From positions 33,179,217 to 33,243,216 of the forward strand of contig CP141139.1 in the NCBI GenBank assembly GCA_035236585.1: a DNA stretch of 64,000 bases. The letters run 5' to 3'. The notes below the pieces were generated by a model. The model was not told the origin of the DNA and searched no databases. It saw only the letters and a list, made by a program, of their open reading frames with translations. Made by a program: the position numbers and the translations under genes. Source of the DNA: Warburgia ugandensis (taxonomy: Eukaryota; Streptophyta; Magnoliopsida; Canellales; Canellaceae). Shown piece after piece: positions 23,101-36,479 of the stretch. Every line of letters starts with the position of its first letter. Within the stretch, counting starts at the first letter, position 1.

Positions 23101-24760
23101 CCAATTCAGAGGGTGATCAATTCCAAAGCTAGTATCAAACAAAACCCAACAAAGGGTTATAATTGGCAATGGTGCTTATAATAATGTTGCTTTTACAAAG
23201 TTAGTGAACAAATTGAAGTTGAAAATGGAGCCTAATCACTTTTTCTATTGAAAAAAAGGTACAAAAATGAAGCATATTGTGATGTAATTCCAATAAATGC
23301 ATGTTGCTTACTGTTGGAATGTCCATGGCAATGTGATAGGAAAGTTCCACATGATGGTTTCTAAAATATTCACCTTTTATTTTCAATAATGAGAAAATTG
23401 TTTTAGCACCATTAGAACTGAGATTCCTTCTAACACATGAGGTGGTTCACTTGAGCAGCAAGCATAAACTTGATTCATTTATTGAAGTTTTAAATGATGC
23501 ATGTTTTATTACTGAGATAGATAAAGATTCTGAGAAGAAAAAAAAAAGCCTTACAACCATTGATAGTACAACTATTGCATACCAAGTTTAAAGATGTATT
23601 TCTTGAAGAAATTCCTAATGGTTTACCTCTATGAGAGACATACAACATTATATTAATTTTGTTCATGGATTTATCCTTCTTAACAAAGTTGCATATAGAA
23701 TAAGTCCTAAAGAGCATTAAGAACTTCAAAGCCAATTCAATGAGATAAACGTTTGATTCAAGAAAGAAAGAGTCCTTGTGCAATACCATCCCTCATTGTA
23801 CCAAAGAAGGATGAAATGTGGAGAATGTGTATTTACAATAGGGCATTGCCTTGATGACCTACTAGACTAACTCTATGAAGCTACTGCTTTTTCAAAGATT
23901 GATCTTCATAATGTGTAATATCTTCGAATTTTAAATTCAAATTCCAATGATAAAGTGAATTTCAAAAATCATAAATTATGTAAATTAAATTGGTACTGAA
24001 ACCTCAATATTTGAATTGTACTAAAAAAAATGAATTCCAATGACACTAAGTACACCCAAATCGAAGTTCAAATGAATTTTACCCATTTATTTCACAAAAA
24101 GGGCAAAACTGTAATTTAACATGTGGGACCCACAACATTGATACGGGTTAGACGTTTGACTGTCAACAAGATAGTGGAAACAAACATAATGAAGGTAATC
24201 ATTATGTCCACCACCACCAAGGATGAAATAGGAATTTAAATGCCCTCCCACTTTGGGCACTACTCATCTTCTTCACGTTTCCACTCTCCTTCTACATGAT
24301 TAGCCCATCTGATCAGATTGAAACTTCCACCACAGCTCGTGTATATTTACACCTACAATCTTGCAGTGTTGGATTGTAGGTGAACCTTCACGATCTTGTC
24401 ATTTTTCCACCTCTCCATCAGAGCTTCAAGCATCAAGATCAGGTTTCTCACTGATCTAAGAGGTAAGAGTTTGTTTCTTCTTAGTTTTTCCATGTTAGCA
24501 CATTTATTTTACTACCATTATTGTTTTTTAGTAGTTTGATTTGAAAATTGGCATGTTGGTAGGATTTAATCGAAGAAAAACCTCAACACAGTGAAAATAC
24601 AATATCAGGGACTACTCAGATAGAAAATATGAGCCATCCATTAGATTCAGGGACCCTCAAAACCTTAGAATTAGGGAAAATAGAACAAAAATCAGGTCAC
24701 TAGGGACCCAGATCTGATCAAAACTAAATGGATGGTCTAAGCACATCATCCATGATGGAA

Positions 24761-24930
24761 GCTGGTGCACTGCAGTGTAAATAGTCCCTGTCGGTGTAGT
24801 TCAGTGTAAAAGGGGTACCAGTGTACTTGAGTGCAAATAGTTTCTACAGGTGTAATACAATGTAAATAGCCACCGGTTTACTCTGGTGTAAATAGCTTCA
24901 GTTGGTATAATCCGGTGTAAAAGGACATCC
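24761..24930. repeat. Degenerate short tandem repeat in the solo LTR
   Basis: About four to five imperfect units of roughly 35-40 bp, each with a GTGTAAATAG-like core (GTGTAA, GTGCAAATAG, GTGTAATAC). Confidence 0.6.
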
Positions 24931-25904
24931 AGCCCGGAATAGTAATCTGGACCATTGAATAGTAATCAGAGATGGTATTTTTGAGATTTTGGAGGCTATA
25001 GAAGCCCAATTTTTTATCTAAAAGGTCTATTGAATTTGTCTTGACAACGTAGACTTAGATTTGACTTGAAAATCTAGATTTGAACACCTTTTAAATAGTT
25101 ATACCACTAAATACTATTAGAAGACCTAGATCAGGCTAATCAATGAATGATCAGACCTTAGAACTTGATTGTATACATCAAATATGAGATGATCTAGGAG
25201 ATTAGAAGAACATGTCTCATTAAATTGTCAAGAAAAGTAAGCTTGACCCTTGACCTGATCAGGTGCCTTAGGATTGACTAATCAGAGAGCAATCTGATCG
25301 TTAGATTGAGGTATAATTTTAGAGATATGGTTAAATCACTAAATAAATATTAAAATTAAAGTTATCATGATAAAAATGGTTAGAATTGATGATCAGATAT
25401 CAATTACAAAAATTATGTAGCAATATAATGGACGGATCGTCTCCAAACTTCACGAGATGTTAGGGACTGACCCTTCATTGATTAAGGGGCATAAATTAAG
25501 TGGATCGTGACATAGATTAATGATCAAAGTCTACAAATATTTATCTAGATGTTAGCGGCCAGATCAATGAAGTTATCACTTAAGTTGGTTACTTTGAGAT
25601 GTGAGAATGTCAAGTGATAGATGACTTGTGATGTGACAGGTATGTCATAGCGCACGACGTGACATTATCTATGCGCCTGATTAGAGTATCGCAATTATTG
25701 AGGTAGGTGATTACATTTGGGATTTCCCTTTTGATTTCATCGATCGTGACTTACCTAAAATTCTTAAGGCATGTCTCTTACTCACTACTGTGTTTTGTTG
25801 TATATGTTTAGTACTTCACATTTGTTATTGTGACATTTGATTTCATGATCATTCATGTTTGATATGTGATGGAATACACCTTATCATGGATCTTGACTGA
25901 GACC

Positions 25905-26290
25905 ATTGGGTGAAGTGGGGTAAGTCAAGTCTTGTATCGATTTGAGGGCAGACCAGTAGTTTTGGGCTGACAGGCTTTCGTCAAGCAATAAACTAATGCG
26001 GGCTGCACGTGAGGGACCCAAGGTCAGATTTGTATTAGGTGAAGCAAGGTAAGCCGAGTCTTATACTAATTTGAGGGCATGCTGATAGTTTTGGGCTAAC
26101 ATGCTTCCATAAAAAAAATAGACTGATGCGGCCTGCACGTGAGGGACCTAAGGTCAAATTGTATCAGATGAAGCGGGATAAGCCAGGTCTTGTACCGATT
26201 TGAGGGCGGGCCAGTAGTTTTGGCTGACAGGCTTCCATTAGAAAATAGACTGATGCAGGCTGCATGTGAGGGACCCAGGGTTGGAATGAG
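25905..26290. repeat. 129-bp tandem repeat, three copies
   Basis: The marker TTTGAGGGC recurs at 25941, 26070 and 26199, exactly 129 bp apart. Each unit also carries TGATAGTTTTGG or CAGTAGTTTTGG and TGCACGTGAGGGACC. It lies in the presumed transcribed leader of the solo LTR, shortly before the conserved hairpin. Confidence 0.9.
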
Positions 26291-29200
26291 TACTCATTGC
26301 CATCATCGTGAGTGTAGCTGAGGCACTCATAAGAGTTATTTATGCACGACTTTCTATGATAACAACATGCATTATTTGTTCTATGGATATGGACTTTTGG
26401 TTATAGTGATTTCATGCATTGCACGCTATGATATTCAGATTTGATGATGATTTGCTTAGCACATGATTTCTTGATTTATCAATCATGAATGGTTGAGGTT
26501 TCACATGCCTTGTATACTTTTGTCTTATGAGATTTTGTCATGATTATGATACTTAGTGCCATTTGATTTTATTTGTATTTATTATTAAATGTGAATCACC
26601 TACACAAGCATAGCTTGTTGAGGCATTGCTTTGTTTTGTAATGCCTTAGATTTAGAGCGTGATAGCACTAAGCGTAAGAAGGTGGAGCAGCATTGACTGA
26701 GTGAGGACCTCAAGGACCATCTTCCTTTTTGTACATCAAAGACTAATTTAGTGTATGCCTCTTGGACTTGTGTTTAGATTTATTGGGTTGTACATGGATG
26801 TTAATATTTTGGATAGATTGAACCCACACTACTTGTATAGTGTACCTTTACTTGCTGATGTGTGTATGATGTGGTAATCATGGATGGACCTTGGGGGAAA
26901 TTCATACATATTAAACTTATTATTGTCTTTTCACGATTGTGTATGATTTGTCATGGTTTTACTTTGAGTATGCTCAGTGTATAGATGATTTGACTTTTAT
27001 TTATTATCATGGTTTTGGATATGGGATGACCTTGGGGATTTCTTTTGAATGCTGCATTATTTATGTTAATTGTAAGTTTTATTTTCAGGGATCCTCTTAT
27101 TTTATAAAACATATTATTATTACTATTTATGAATTTGGGGAAAAAGGTTTAAAAAAACCTGGGGTGTCACATAATGTGTAACATCAAATTTGAATGAGAC
27201 TAGGTGATGAATGGAAGATGTCTTTTAAAGCTAGAGATGGACTTTATGAGTAGTTGGTTATACCTTTTGTTTTATCTAATGCTCTTAGCACTTTATACAT
27301 TTAATGATTCATGTCTTTAAGCCTTTCAATGCAAAATTTGTTGTTATGTACTTTGATGATATTCATGTGTATGACAAAAATCAAGAGGAACACTTGAGTC
27401 ATCTTTAGCAAGTACTACACACTTTATGAGAATAGATGTTATACAAGAATCTATACAAGTGTAAATTCTTCATTGTAGATTTATCTTTTTGGGCTATGTT
27501 GTTTCAATTGATGGAGTAAAAATGGATCTAAGTAAAGTGGAAGCTATTCTTAGTTAGTTAGTTCCTTAGTCTCTTCATAATGGAAGATTTCATAGCCTCT
27601 CTTCTTTCTATTGAAGATTTATCAAAAATTTTAGCACAGTTATCGCTCCAATTACAGAATGTTTAAAGTGTGAAAATTTCAAGTGGATGCTGGATAGAGT
27701 TTTGAACTCATCAAACAAAAGGTAACTATTGCTCCTACTCCCTCTTGAACTAAAATTGATTGTATTTTTTAAGTTGAATGTGATGCGTCCAATGTTGGAA
27801 TCAGTCCCATTCATAGCCAAGAAGGAAAACCAATTGCTTTCCTTAGTGAAAAACTCAATGATTCTCATAGAAATTACTCCAGTTACAATAATGAATTCTG
27901 CGCTATTGTGAGAATATCAAAACATTAGAGCCAAGACTTGCTTTTGCAGTCATTTGTGCTATTTTCAAATCATGAAGCTTTAAGGTTTATTCAGAGTTAA
28001 TAGAAGCTTTGTAGAAGACATGTCACATGAGTTGAATTTATTCAATCTTTTTATTTTGTGATCAAGTGTAAATCAAGTACGCAAAACATGGTTGGAGACT
28101 CCTTGAGCAAGAGACATTTTTTAATAACTCTTTAAATATCAAAGTTGTTAGTTTTGAAATATTTAAGGAACTTTATGCATGTCATCCCTTCTTCGGGTAG
28201 ATTTGGAATAGTTGTAAGCATGGTTCTTATCATCAATTTCTAATGCAAGATGGGTTTCACTTCAAGGGTAATCTCTTATGTATTCATAAATGTTCTTTTA
28301 GAGAAGCAATTATATTTGAGGCTCATGATACAAAACTTGTTGAATACTTTGGGTGAGATAAAAGTCTTAGCCTCGTGAAAGGTAGATTCCTTTTGCCAAA
28401 AATGTTAAGTTCCTTTTCTAAGCATGAGTAACATTGCAGAACATGTCATATAGTGAAAAGTTGGTTACATGACATAAGTCTGTGTATTGTGCTATCTAAT
28501 CCTAACTCTCCTTGTGAATAGGTTACCATGGACTTTGGGCTACTAATAATTCAATTAAATAAAGATTCAATTATGGTGGTTCTTAACCGTTTCTCAAAAA
28601 TGAAACATTTTATAGTATGCACTATGACTATTAATGCTTCATATTTAGTAGACTTGTACTTTAAAGAAGTCATTAGACTTTATAAAATTCCCAAACCTAT
28701 CACATGAGATAAAGATCCTAAGTTTATGAGTCACTTTTGGAGTACTTTATGGAGAAAGCTTTGAACTCTATTGCATTTTAGTTCTTCTTATCATCCTCAA
28801 ACCGATGGAAAGATTGTAATTATTAATAGAAGTTCACAAAATTTATAATGAAGTTTTGTGAGAGAATATTCTCCAATCAAATATGTTATTAGCTCAACTT
28901 AGATTTGCCTTCAATAATTCTTATAGTCAAACAATAAGTTCTAGTCCTTTTGAAGCTGCATATGGAAAGAATCCTTTGAGTCAAATCAATTTAATACCCT
29001 TGCCACTAGCCAATAATTGCTGTGGAGATGCTGAAGAGAGAGCAAGTAAATCAAGCATATCCGAGCTAAGACAAAATGAGAAGTACAAAGAACAAGTACA
29101 TAAGAACAAAAAATATGCTGAATTTCAAGAAAAAGATTTGGTATGGGTGCATCTTCCTCAAGCATAACACTCTAAACTCGAGCTAAGAGTAGCAGGTCCT

Positions 29201-29450
29201 TTCGAGGTTTTGAAGAAAATTGGTGAGAATGCTTACAAGATTGAGCTACTGGAAGAATTTGAAGTTTTAGGTACTTTCAACATAGTGGATATTTTACTAT
29301 ACAAGGGAGAGAATGATGCAGACAACTCAAGGACAAATTCTTTTCAACCTAGGGAGAATGGCATAGGAGTGTTCCAAAATTCTAAGATTGATGATGAATC
29401 AAGAGTGGTCAACAATGATCAAACAATGAACCATTAAGATCATAATCAAA

Positions 29451-30340
29451 CCCTCTTAGACCAGTATATTCTAGACATCTTAGATCATGGATGACTAGAT
29501 GCCTTTAGTTTGAAAGGATAAATTGGATGTTTTGGAGCTAAAATATAAGATGCCTAGAACTCATGTAAAATGGATGCCTTGGATTAAAGGATGAGGGGCA
29601 TCTTAGATCATCATAGATGGATATTATAAATCAATCAATGGGAGGCATCCCATGGTCCAACTTATACTTTCGTATTTCTCCATGGTCAAAAAAGTAATAT
29701 GGACTTTCTAATTCCATGTTCAAAATGTTTTCAATTTTTTTATTGGTAAAGTTGTGGTAACTAGTTAAAATTCCAAATCAGCCAAGATTAAGGAAAGTTC
29801 TTGTATTAAAATTTAAATGAATTTAGAAACTTGCTTGTTTGTAATACACATGTATGGAAATTACTTGAATGTGTTTAGGCAATTGCCCAATGCTTAAAAG
29901 GTGTTAATTGAAAAATACCCAAGTTTAGAAAACTCATGGCAAGTATATAAGGTTTAGAAAGTATTCTTTAGTCTAGAATTTTTTTGTATTTAGATAGTTG
30001 CTTAGTAGTTTTGTACATTGATTATTTGGGAGGTCTATTGTCATCTAATTAAGCACCTTTACAACGTGAATTAGAGGATAGAATAGTTGAATTGTATCTC
30101 TTAGAGGATCCAAGGGTGGTGAGGCTCTTAGTTCCATATCTTTAACATGATGACTAATCTACATCTTTAAAGTGGTGAGCTAGTTTCTATCAATAGTTTT
30201 GTATCTCTTTGGTGATGATTCTGTATCCAAGGAGTGGTGAGATATTTCCATATTTTAGTTCTATATCACTCTAGTGGTGATTGTTCTGTATCAATATAGT
30301 GATAAGCTATCTTTAATTTACCTTATTATATTTTAATTTA
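29451..30340 (+). repeat. AT-rich tail, possible 3' UTR/LTR of the old gypsy remnant
   Basis: Follows the integrase C-terminus of the 23-29 kb remnant. It contains TATATAAGG near 29944 and the sort of AT-rich text seen in short gypsy LTRs, but no matching second LTR was found. From about 30090 to 30310 there is a degenerate repeat of about 45-50 bp with AGTGGTGAG and TTxTGTATC or TTCTATATC motifs. Confidence 0.45.
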
Positions 30341-31660
30341 CCTGGTTACCTGGTATTAGCATAGGCATTGATTTTAAGGACACCTTTAAGCCAATGGTGA
30401 AGCTTACTATGATTCATTTAGTATTGGCTACTACTACCACAGATCAATGGGCTGAGTCAACATTTGGACATATAAAAGGCATTCCACCATGACTCACTCT
30501 CTGAAACAGTCTAAATGGTCTAGTCCCAGGCTTCATTAATCAAAATAGTTTGGATCACATTTGCCTTTTGCAACACTCATTGTATGGTCTAAAGAAGGCA
30601 CAAGGTGCCTAGTATTAGAAACTTAACAGTTTTCTTTAAAGATGTCGATTTGTGACATCCAAGATTGACACCCCATTGTATACCTTCAAACAAACTAATG
30701 TAGTTCTTTACTTCTTAATCTATGTGGATCACCTATTGGCAACAATTAACAACAATTTCATTCGCTTACTTATTCACTCTTTAGGTGCAGCATTTGTTAT
30801 CAAAGATCTTGGGGATGTCCACTACTTGGAATGGAAATCACTCACCTACCCTCTGTTCTCTTTATCAATCAGCAGAAATACATAATTGATTTGCTCAAAA
30901 ATTTTGTAATGGAAGATGCTCGGACTGTCACAACTCCCTTGCCACATCCTTACACGTCTCTTGCATCATGTTCCATTCTCTGATAACTCCTTTACCACCT
31001 AATAGTAAGAGCACTTCAGCATTTGAATTCACTTAGCTAGACATCACTCTTACAGTGAACATAGCTGCTCAATATATAGAAGCCCCACTTGTTGGTCACT
31101 AGAATATCGTTAAAAGGATTTTTAGGAATCTCAAACATACCTATCTACATGGTTTTATGATTCATCAAAACTCTAGCTAATATCTCTCAGTATTCGTTGA
31201 CTTGGATTGTGCAGGTAGTCTTGAAGACCAAAAAGCCACCTTTGTTTCTCTTGTATTCCTTTGTTCAAAATTTATTATCTTGAAGCTCAAAAGAGCAACA
31301 TACTATTGCTTTCTCCTCAAAAAACATCAAAATATCATGCCTTATTCACTACTACTTTGAAAGTCACTTGGATTCAATTCCTTTTAAAAGAACTTGATAT
31401 TTAGTAGCCCTACACCATACAATTTGGTGCGACAACATGCAAGCTACATACATGATGGCTCATCTCATTTTGTTTCATAGATTAAACACATCAAAATTAG
31501 CTTCCTTTTGTCTGAGGCAAAATCTCATCCCAAAATCTTCAAGATCACTACATCTGTACTGGGGATTAGATTGTTAATTTGCTTACTAATGGGATGTCAC
31601 AACAAAGGTTTTAGTTTCTATTGTCCAAGATTAACATTCAACAAGCCATGTTTCTCATGG
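30340..31660 (+). mobile_element. Ty1/copia RT-RNase H remnant
   Basis: Copia reverse transcriptase motifs in order: GIDFKDTFKPMVKLTMI near 30370, SLYGLKKA near 30580, YFLIYVDHLLA near 30710, and FVIKDLGDVHYLEW near 30795. The RNase H side shows NIVKRIFRNLK near 31108 and HGFMIHQNSS near 31155. The wording fits Retrofit/Ale-like copia families. Neither of its own LTRs was recognised, and it abuts the minus-strand copia LTR at 31684. Broken, old. Confidence 0.85.
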
Positions 31661-31683
31661 ACAATGTTTGACAATGCATGTTT

Positions 31684-32703
31684 TGTAAACCTTCTAATCT
31701 TAGGATGTTTATACAAATCAGAAAACAAGTGGAAACAAACATTAAATGGATGCTTAACTCCAACGAAGCAAATGATCTAGTAGTGTTTTAAAGAATTTTT
31801 CTAATTCTCAACAATTCATGATGATGGACAGATCAATAGAGAGACTTAATTGTTAGAATTAGAGGATCCTTAAATATAGGTCTTAGTAGCAGTTATCCTT
31901 CCATCAAGGATACTTAAGTATCTCAAAATAGTTAATCACATGTAATGAAAAAAATAAAAACTATCATCACCAATAGCATTTAGACTAATAACTTGGTGCA
32001 TGTTATTACCATGATACCCATGTTCACTTTGAATTTTAAATGCTAAGGACCATAGAAAATAGAAAAATACTAACATTTTCCCACTTGGTCCAAACATTTA
32101 TAATTTTACAAATTCACAAATCTTGACACACTAGTCTCAAATACTTTATGCTTTATGTTCAAACAATGAAATAAATTACATAAATCATGGTAATAATTTC
32201 TTTACAAAAAGAAGTATTACCTTCCATGTATTTCAATGTAATTTTCCTCTTTGAAAAAGCCTTTTACATGGCATTTTATCTTTATGAATAAGCCTTAAAT
32301 GCTTATTATGGGTCCACATCAAAATATTTTTCATTCTAGTCATAAATGTACATAATCAGTAAAAGAAGACAAATTTAATAATTCAGAGTTTTGTTACTAA
32401 TATGTGCTATAAATATAGCATCATAATTCAAATAAAAAGTGAAAAATTAGAACAAAGTCCATTTGTGTCACATGATTCTTAAACAACTTTGGTAGTCCAT
32501 AATCATTAGCTCAGTATGAATGTGTTCAATGAGCACTTCATTCTTTCTAACTGCTAAGTACTTGATGTCAATATGTGTATGTTAACTTCCACTCTTATTA
32601 TTCTTAGCAAAGAACATAGTAGCCAAATTGTCACAGTATATCTTCAATGGCTTAAAGATAGAATCAACAACTCAAAGCCAGAGATAAAACTATTCAACCA
32701 AAT
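31684..32703 (-). mobile_element. Ty1/copia 3' end (LTR, polypurine tract, RNase H), minus strand
   Basis: The 392-bp LTR occupies 31684-32075; on the minus strand it starts TGTTAGTATTTTTC and ends GGTTTACA. A polypurine-type AGTGGGAAAA abuts it at about 32076-32085. Further right on the minus strand (about 32540-32700) copia RNase H is readable: IWLNSFISGF, KPLKIYCDNLATMFF, HIDIKYLAVRKNE and IEHIHTELMI. The element stops at 32703, where element E begins inside RNase H. The continuation was not found at the other end of E. Its LTR matches 22245-22570. Confidence 0.85.
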
Positions 32704-35323
32704 TGTAATGACTCCAATTTTGAAATACTAAAATCCCAAGTTAGCAATGAAAAGTTCAATTTTTGAAGATAAGGGCATTTTGGTCATTTCACTATTCACC
32801 TTGACTGAACCCAAAAATTTGGTCTTGAAAATGGTAACATTAGGTGCGTCTCGGAAAAAGGAATCCAACAAGACCAAAATCACCCAAAACGGAGTTAAAA
32901 TGAGCAAGTTATAGCCCTTTGAAGTTCAGGGGCAAAAATATAATTTTTACTAAAAACGGATTTAGCCTGCAAAACACAGGGGCCCATTTTGATACAGGCA
33001 CCCTTCATCTTCAACCTCCTAGAGGGTTCTAGAACGGCGGTGATTGGAGGAGAAATCACCACCATTCTGGAGGTTTCTCCATCGCCATTCAAGGGCGGTG
33101 TGAGCCCCCTCCAGAACCCTCTTATAGCTCTATAAATAGAGCTTTTGGGCGCCTCTAATGGCAGCCCAAAAGCTTGAGAAAAACCCATTTTGGAGAAGCA
33201 ACCAAGAGGAGAAAAACCCAGCAACAAGCCAGGTATGCCCAAGATCCCTCAAAACTCGTCTTCACAGTAGTCCTAGGCTCAGTTTCCCTAAGTTTTTGCA
33301 TGAAAAATCATGCAAAATAGAGCCCTGGAGAGTCACCAAGGACCCAGGGACGATCCCTGGGCTGCACTGGTTCGATAGGGTCGAACCAGGGTGTCCTGAG
33401 GATGCCCCGATCCCCCAACGAATGAGACGTTCCAGACGGAACAAAACGCGTTGACCGCGTTCGAGAGAACCAAATGGGCGCGTTCGTGGACGCGCTCGCA
33501 AAAGGAACAAACGGGTGGGAAATCCAGCGCGTCTGCAAATGCGGCCGCTAGGGTGCATGCCATTGACACGTAGTGCGCTAGCATTCTAGGATTTCCACTT
33601 CATAAAGCCCGATGGGGCGCATGCCGCTGACGCGCAGCGCGCTAGCATTCCCCATTTTCACTCTTAAGGGCCTTATGTACATGTGATACTAAAAAGCTTA
33701 TAACTTGAGATATAGAGCTCTGATTGAGGCGCCGCAAAAGGCGTTGTGTCCGTGTCGACAATGCGGACACACTTAAACTATAAAATCCCTAATCAAAGCC
33801 CAATCAAAGTTGAGCATGACCCTTAGAATAGGATGGTGGTGGGTGGCCGTGAGACCTTTGGAAAACTGATGATACCAAGGCCCAATTAGGACCTTAGGAC
33901 ACCCATAGGGATAAGGATGGACCCTTAATGCCTAATTAATAAGTCCAACCACTCTAAAACCTATAAAAGATAGGCCAAACTAACCTTGATTCCCCAAACC
34001 ATGTTCAAAAGCATACGAGGACAAAGGGGTTAGTGCGACCTGGCCAGGTAGGTGCTCTATCGCTATTAGATTTTTTTAAAAGAACCATGATTGTGTTGAG
34101 AATACATGTTTTAAGTATATGACTTATTTAGCATGACTTAATTCAGCATACATGTGATAAATGCTTTATGCATATACATGTTTTGTAAATAATTGCATAT
34201 ACATTATGCACAGATATGTTTTGCAAACTATTGCATACATTTCATGATTTGTCAGCATTAAGTTCTTATAAAAATTGCATGTCACTGAGGGTTACCAAAA
34301 GACGCTGGAGTACCAAGGGCCAGGCAGTTGTGAGGGACCTGAAGAGGACAGGTTTTGACAAAAAAAAGAGAGAGGTTTTCACTTGTTTGTTCTAATTATG
34401 ATTTGGGCTGATAAGCTCGTGGGCGCTATGCTGAGAGGTTTGGGTTGGCCTCTAGCCTCTACCACTATTAGGTGGATGGGTACCACGCCCAAAAAGGGCA
34501 ACGTCCCTACGTCAACTACATGTGGTACAGGGGGCTACCACTGGTGTCACGGCGCTGGGTCGACGTGTCATAGGCCCCGTTGAGGCTATGACCGAGTGTC
34601 CTTAGGTACACGGGGACCACACGGCGGTGAGGTCGTGGGCATAGTTGGACCCTATGGTTTCGTGGACTTATATTGCATATGGCATGATATGAGGTTGGTC
34701 GACCATACCATACTAGATATCCATGAGTTGGATTCAATGAAGCATCTTATGCATATCATAATGTTATGATATATATATGATACTTTCGATTTGGATTATG
34801 TGATCCTTTAAGTCGTTAGTATTTCAGTTTGACAATGGTTTTTAATTCCGATCTTGGACATGAGTGTTCAACCATGCACATATTTTAAAAGAGCATATGA
34901 TTTTAAACATCTCATGCATTATAAAACTAGTAGTGATGGACTCCTACTGAGTATAGTATATACTCACCCAATCCTTAACATTTTTCAGACACAAAGTAAA
35001 TACTTAAGGGCAAGGAACGCTTGTGATAGAAGACACCTAGACTAAGTGCAAGTAAGTAAACCCCTACCTTATCTTTCAATGTTACTTGATTGTAGTTACT
35101 CTCTATAGCTGAGGCTGTGACTGACACTTTCTTGGGAATAATATTCATTTAAAAATTTGCCATGGCTAGATAATTTGAGAATGTGTTTTGAAACTCAGGG
35201 TTTTTATGAAAGATTGTTTTTCCAAAAACAAAACAAAAAGATTTTCATGCATTTCATACTTATAAAACAAGAGATCTCGCCTTTTTATCAAAACTGCATC
35301 ATAAAAGAACTCGGGTCGTCACA
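32704..35323 (+). repeat. 5' LTR of element E (2620 bp)
   Basis: Begins TGTAATGACTCC and ends GGGTCGTCACA. It carries the shared block AAAACGGAGTTAAAATGAGC near 32887-32906, a TATA box CTATAAATAG near 33130, donor-like CCAG|GTATGC at 33233, a second donor-like CCAG|GTAGGT at 34048, and an acceptor-like TTTTTCAG ending at 34988. The conserved core block with GGGCGCTATGCTGAGAGG begins near 34419. Confidence 0.93.
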
Positions 35324-35325
35324 GT

Positions 35326-35337
35326 TGGTATCAGAGC
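35326..35337 (+). promoter_or_regulatory. Primer binding site, initiator tRNA-Met type
   Basis: TGGTATCAGAGC two bases after the 5' LTR of element E, the same site as in element A. Confidence 0.95.
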
Positions 35338-35463
35338 ACGATTTAACATTACTCACAGCCTAGTTATGAGGAGAATAACTTATAATCAAGTTTCATCCAT
35401 GAAAGAGTAAGGGGTAATAGGATAACACAAACTAAGGTTTGGTGAATTACCTTGTGATTACAG

Positions 35464-36420
35464 ATGCTTAAGAAGAGAGGAAGCAATGCTCCAAGACCTG
35501 AAGCCCCACCAGTGGACTCCACTAGGTCAGGCAATGGGATGGCTAAGTTATTCCAACAATTCCTATAGAATATGGGACAATACATGAATAGTCAAAGCCA
35601 AAATCCTACCACCCGAGATCCTTCCCCTGATAAAGTAATAGATAGGACTGAGGTTCAGTTAGAAAGGTTTCAGAAACTAGCTCCCTCATTCATAGGAGAA
35701 GATGAAGCATCTACAGCTGAAAAATGGTTAATTGATATTGAAAAGATATTTAAAGCCATGAACATAGCTGAAGAAAGAAAAGTACCCATGGCCACATTTT
35801 TGTTTAAGGGAGAGGCTACCTTTCGGTGGAAAACAGCAGAAAGGACTTATTTTGACCAGCAAGAAACAATAAGATGGGAAGAGTTTAAAAAGGTCTTTAA
35901 TGACAAATATTATCCTAAACACATATGAAAACAGAAGGAAAAGGAATTTATGGACTTAGAAAAAGGAAATATGACTGTCCAATAGTATGAAAGTAGATTC
36001 ATCAGCCTCCGAAGATTTGCACCACGTGCTTATGCTGATGAGGAAGATGCGGCAGAAAGATTTGTAGATGGACTCAACCCAGGACTCAGGAACAGAGTTC
36101 TAGGTTTCCAACCTTCCACAATAGCCAAAGCCGTAGAGATGGCCTCCCTATACAAAAAATATTATCAAAGGAACCAAGCAATAAAGGAAACTAAGAACAT
36201 CAACACCATGAGAAATAAAGGAAAGAGACCGTTTCAGTCATCTGGAACCAGGCCACCTTTCAAGAAGCTGTTTGAAAACAAAGGAAGAAGACCAGACTAG
36301 AAGGCATGACCTAGGTGTAACAGAAATCATTCAAGCAAACCATGTCCCAACTTCAACATCACTTGCTATAGTTGTGGAGAATTAGGACATTTTGCTAGTA
36401 ATTGTCCAAAAAGGAAAGTA
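35464..36420 (+). mobile_element. Element E gag remnant
   Basis: Capsid-type motifs LERFQKLAPSFIGEDE (near 35660), AEKWLIDIEKIFKAM (near 35715) and FKGEATFRWKTAERTYF (near 35805), then RFVDGLNPGLRNRVL near 36060 and a CCHC knuckle CYSCGELGHFASNC at about 36364-36405. The text parallels the gag of element A, which supports the shared lineage. Confidence 0.9.
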
Positions 36421-36479
36421 CAAGAGCGTAAAGAAGATCAAGTTCCAAAAAGCCAAGGACGTGTCTTTGCCCTCAGTTC

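Larger units (their letters stand above)
23914..27171 (+). mobile_element. Solo long LTR (3258 bp) inside old gypsy RT
   Basis: Begins TGTAATATCTTC and ends GGGGTGTCACA, with a perfect 5-bp target duplication TAATG (23909-23913 and 27172-27176). The flanks read as one continuous reverse transcriptase when it is set aside, which proves the insertion. No primer site or coding domain inside. It shares with the element A LTR the segment near 26600-26660 (CACAAGCATAGCTTGTTGAGGC...) and the 21-nt hairpin (26309-26329). Donor-like GAG|GTAGGT at 25703, acceptor-like CCTTAG ending 26647. Confidence 0.93.
23100..29450 (+). mobile_element. Old Ty3/gypsy pol remnant, split by a solo LTR
   Basis: Plus-strand patches give a gypsy pol in order: a protease-like NGAYNNVAFTKLV stretch near 23170-23230, RT entry near 23700-23900 up to FSKIDLHN, then after the solo LTR the RT continues (ARDGLYE, a FDDI box near 27350). 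RNase H lies near 27770-27920. The integrase core begins with TMDFGLL near 28525 and includes NRFSKMKHF and YHPQTDGK (about 28790). An NSYSQTISSSPFEAAYG segment is near 28915, and an IELLEEFEVLGTFNIVDI tail is at 29230-29290. The wording of the integrase resembles the Reina/Galadriel-like plant families more than element A. It is older than the solo LTR inside it and has many breaks. Confidence 0.85.
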
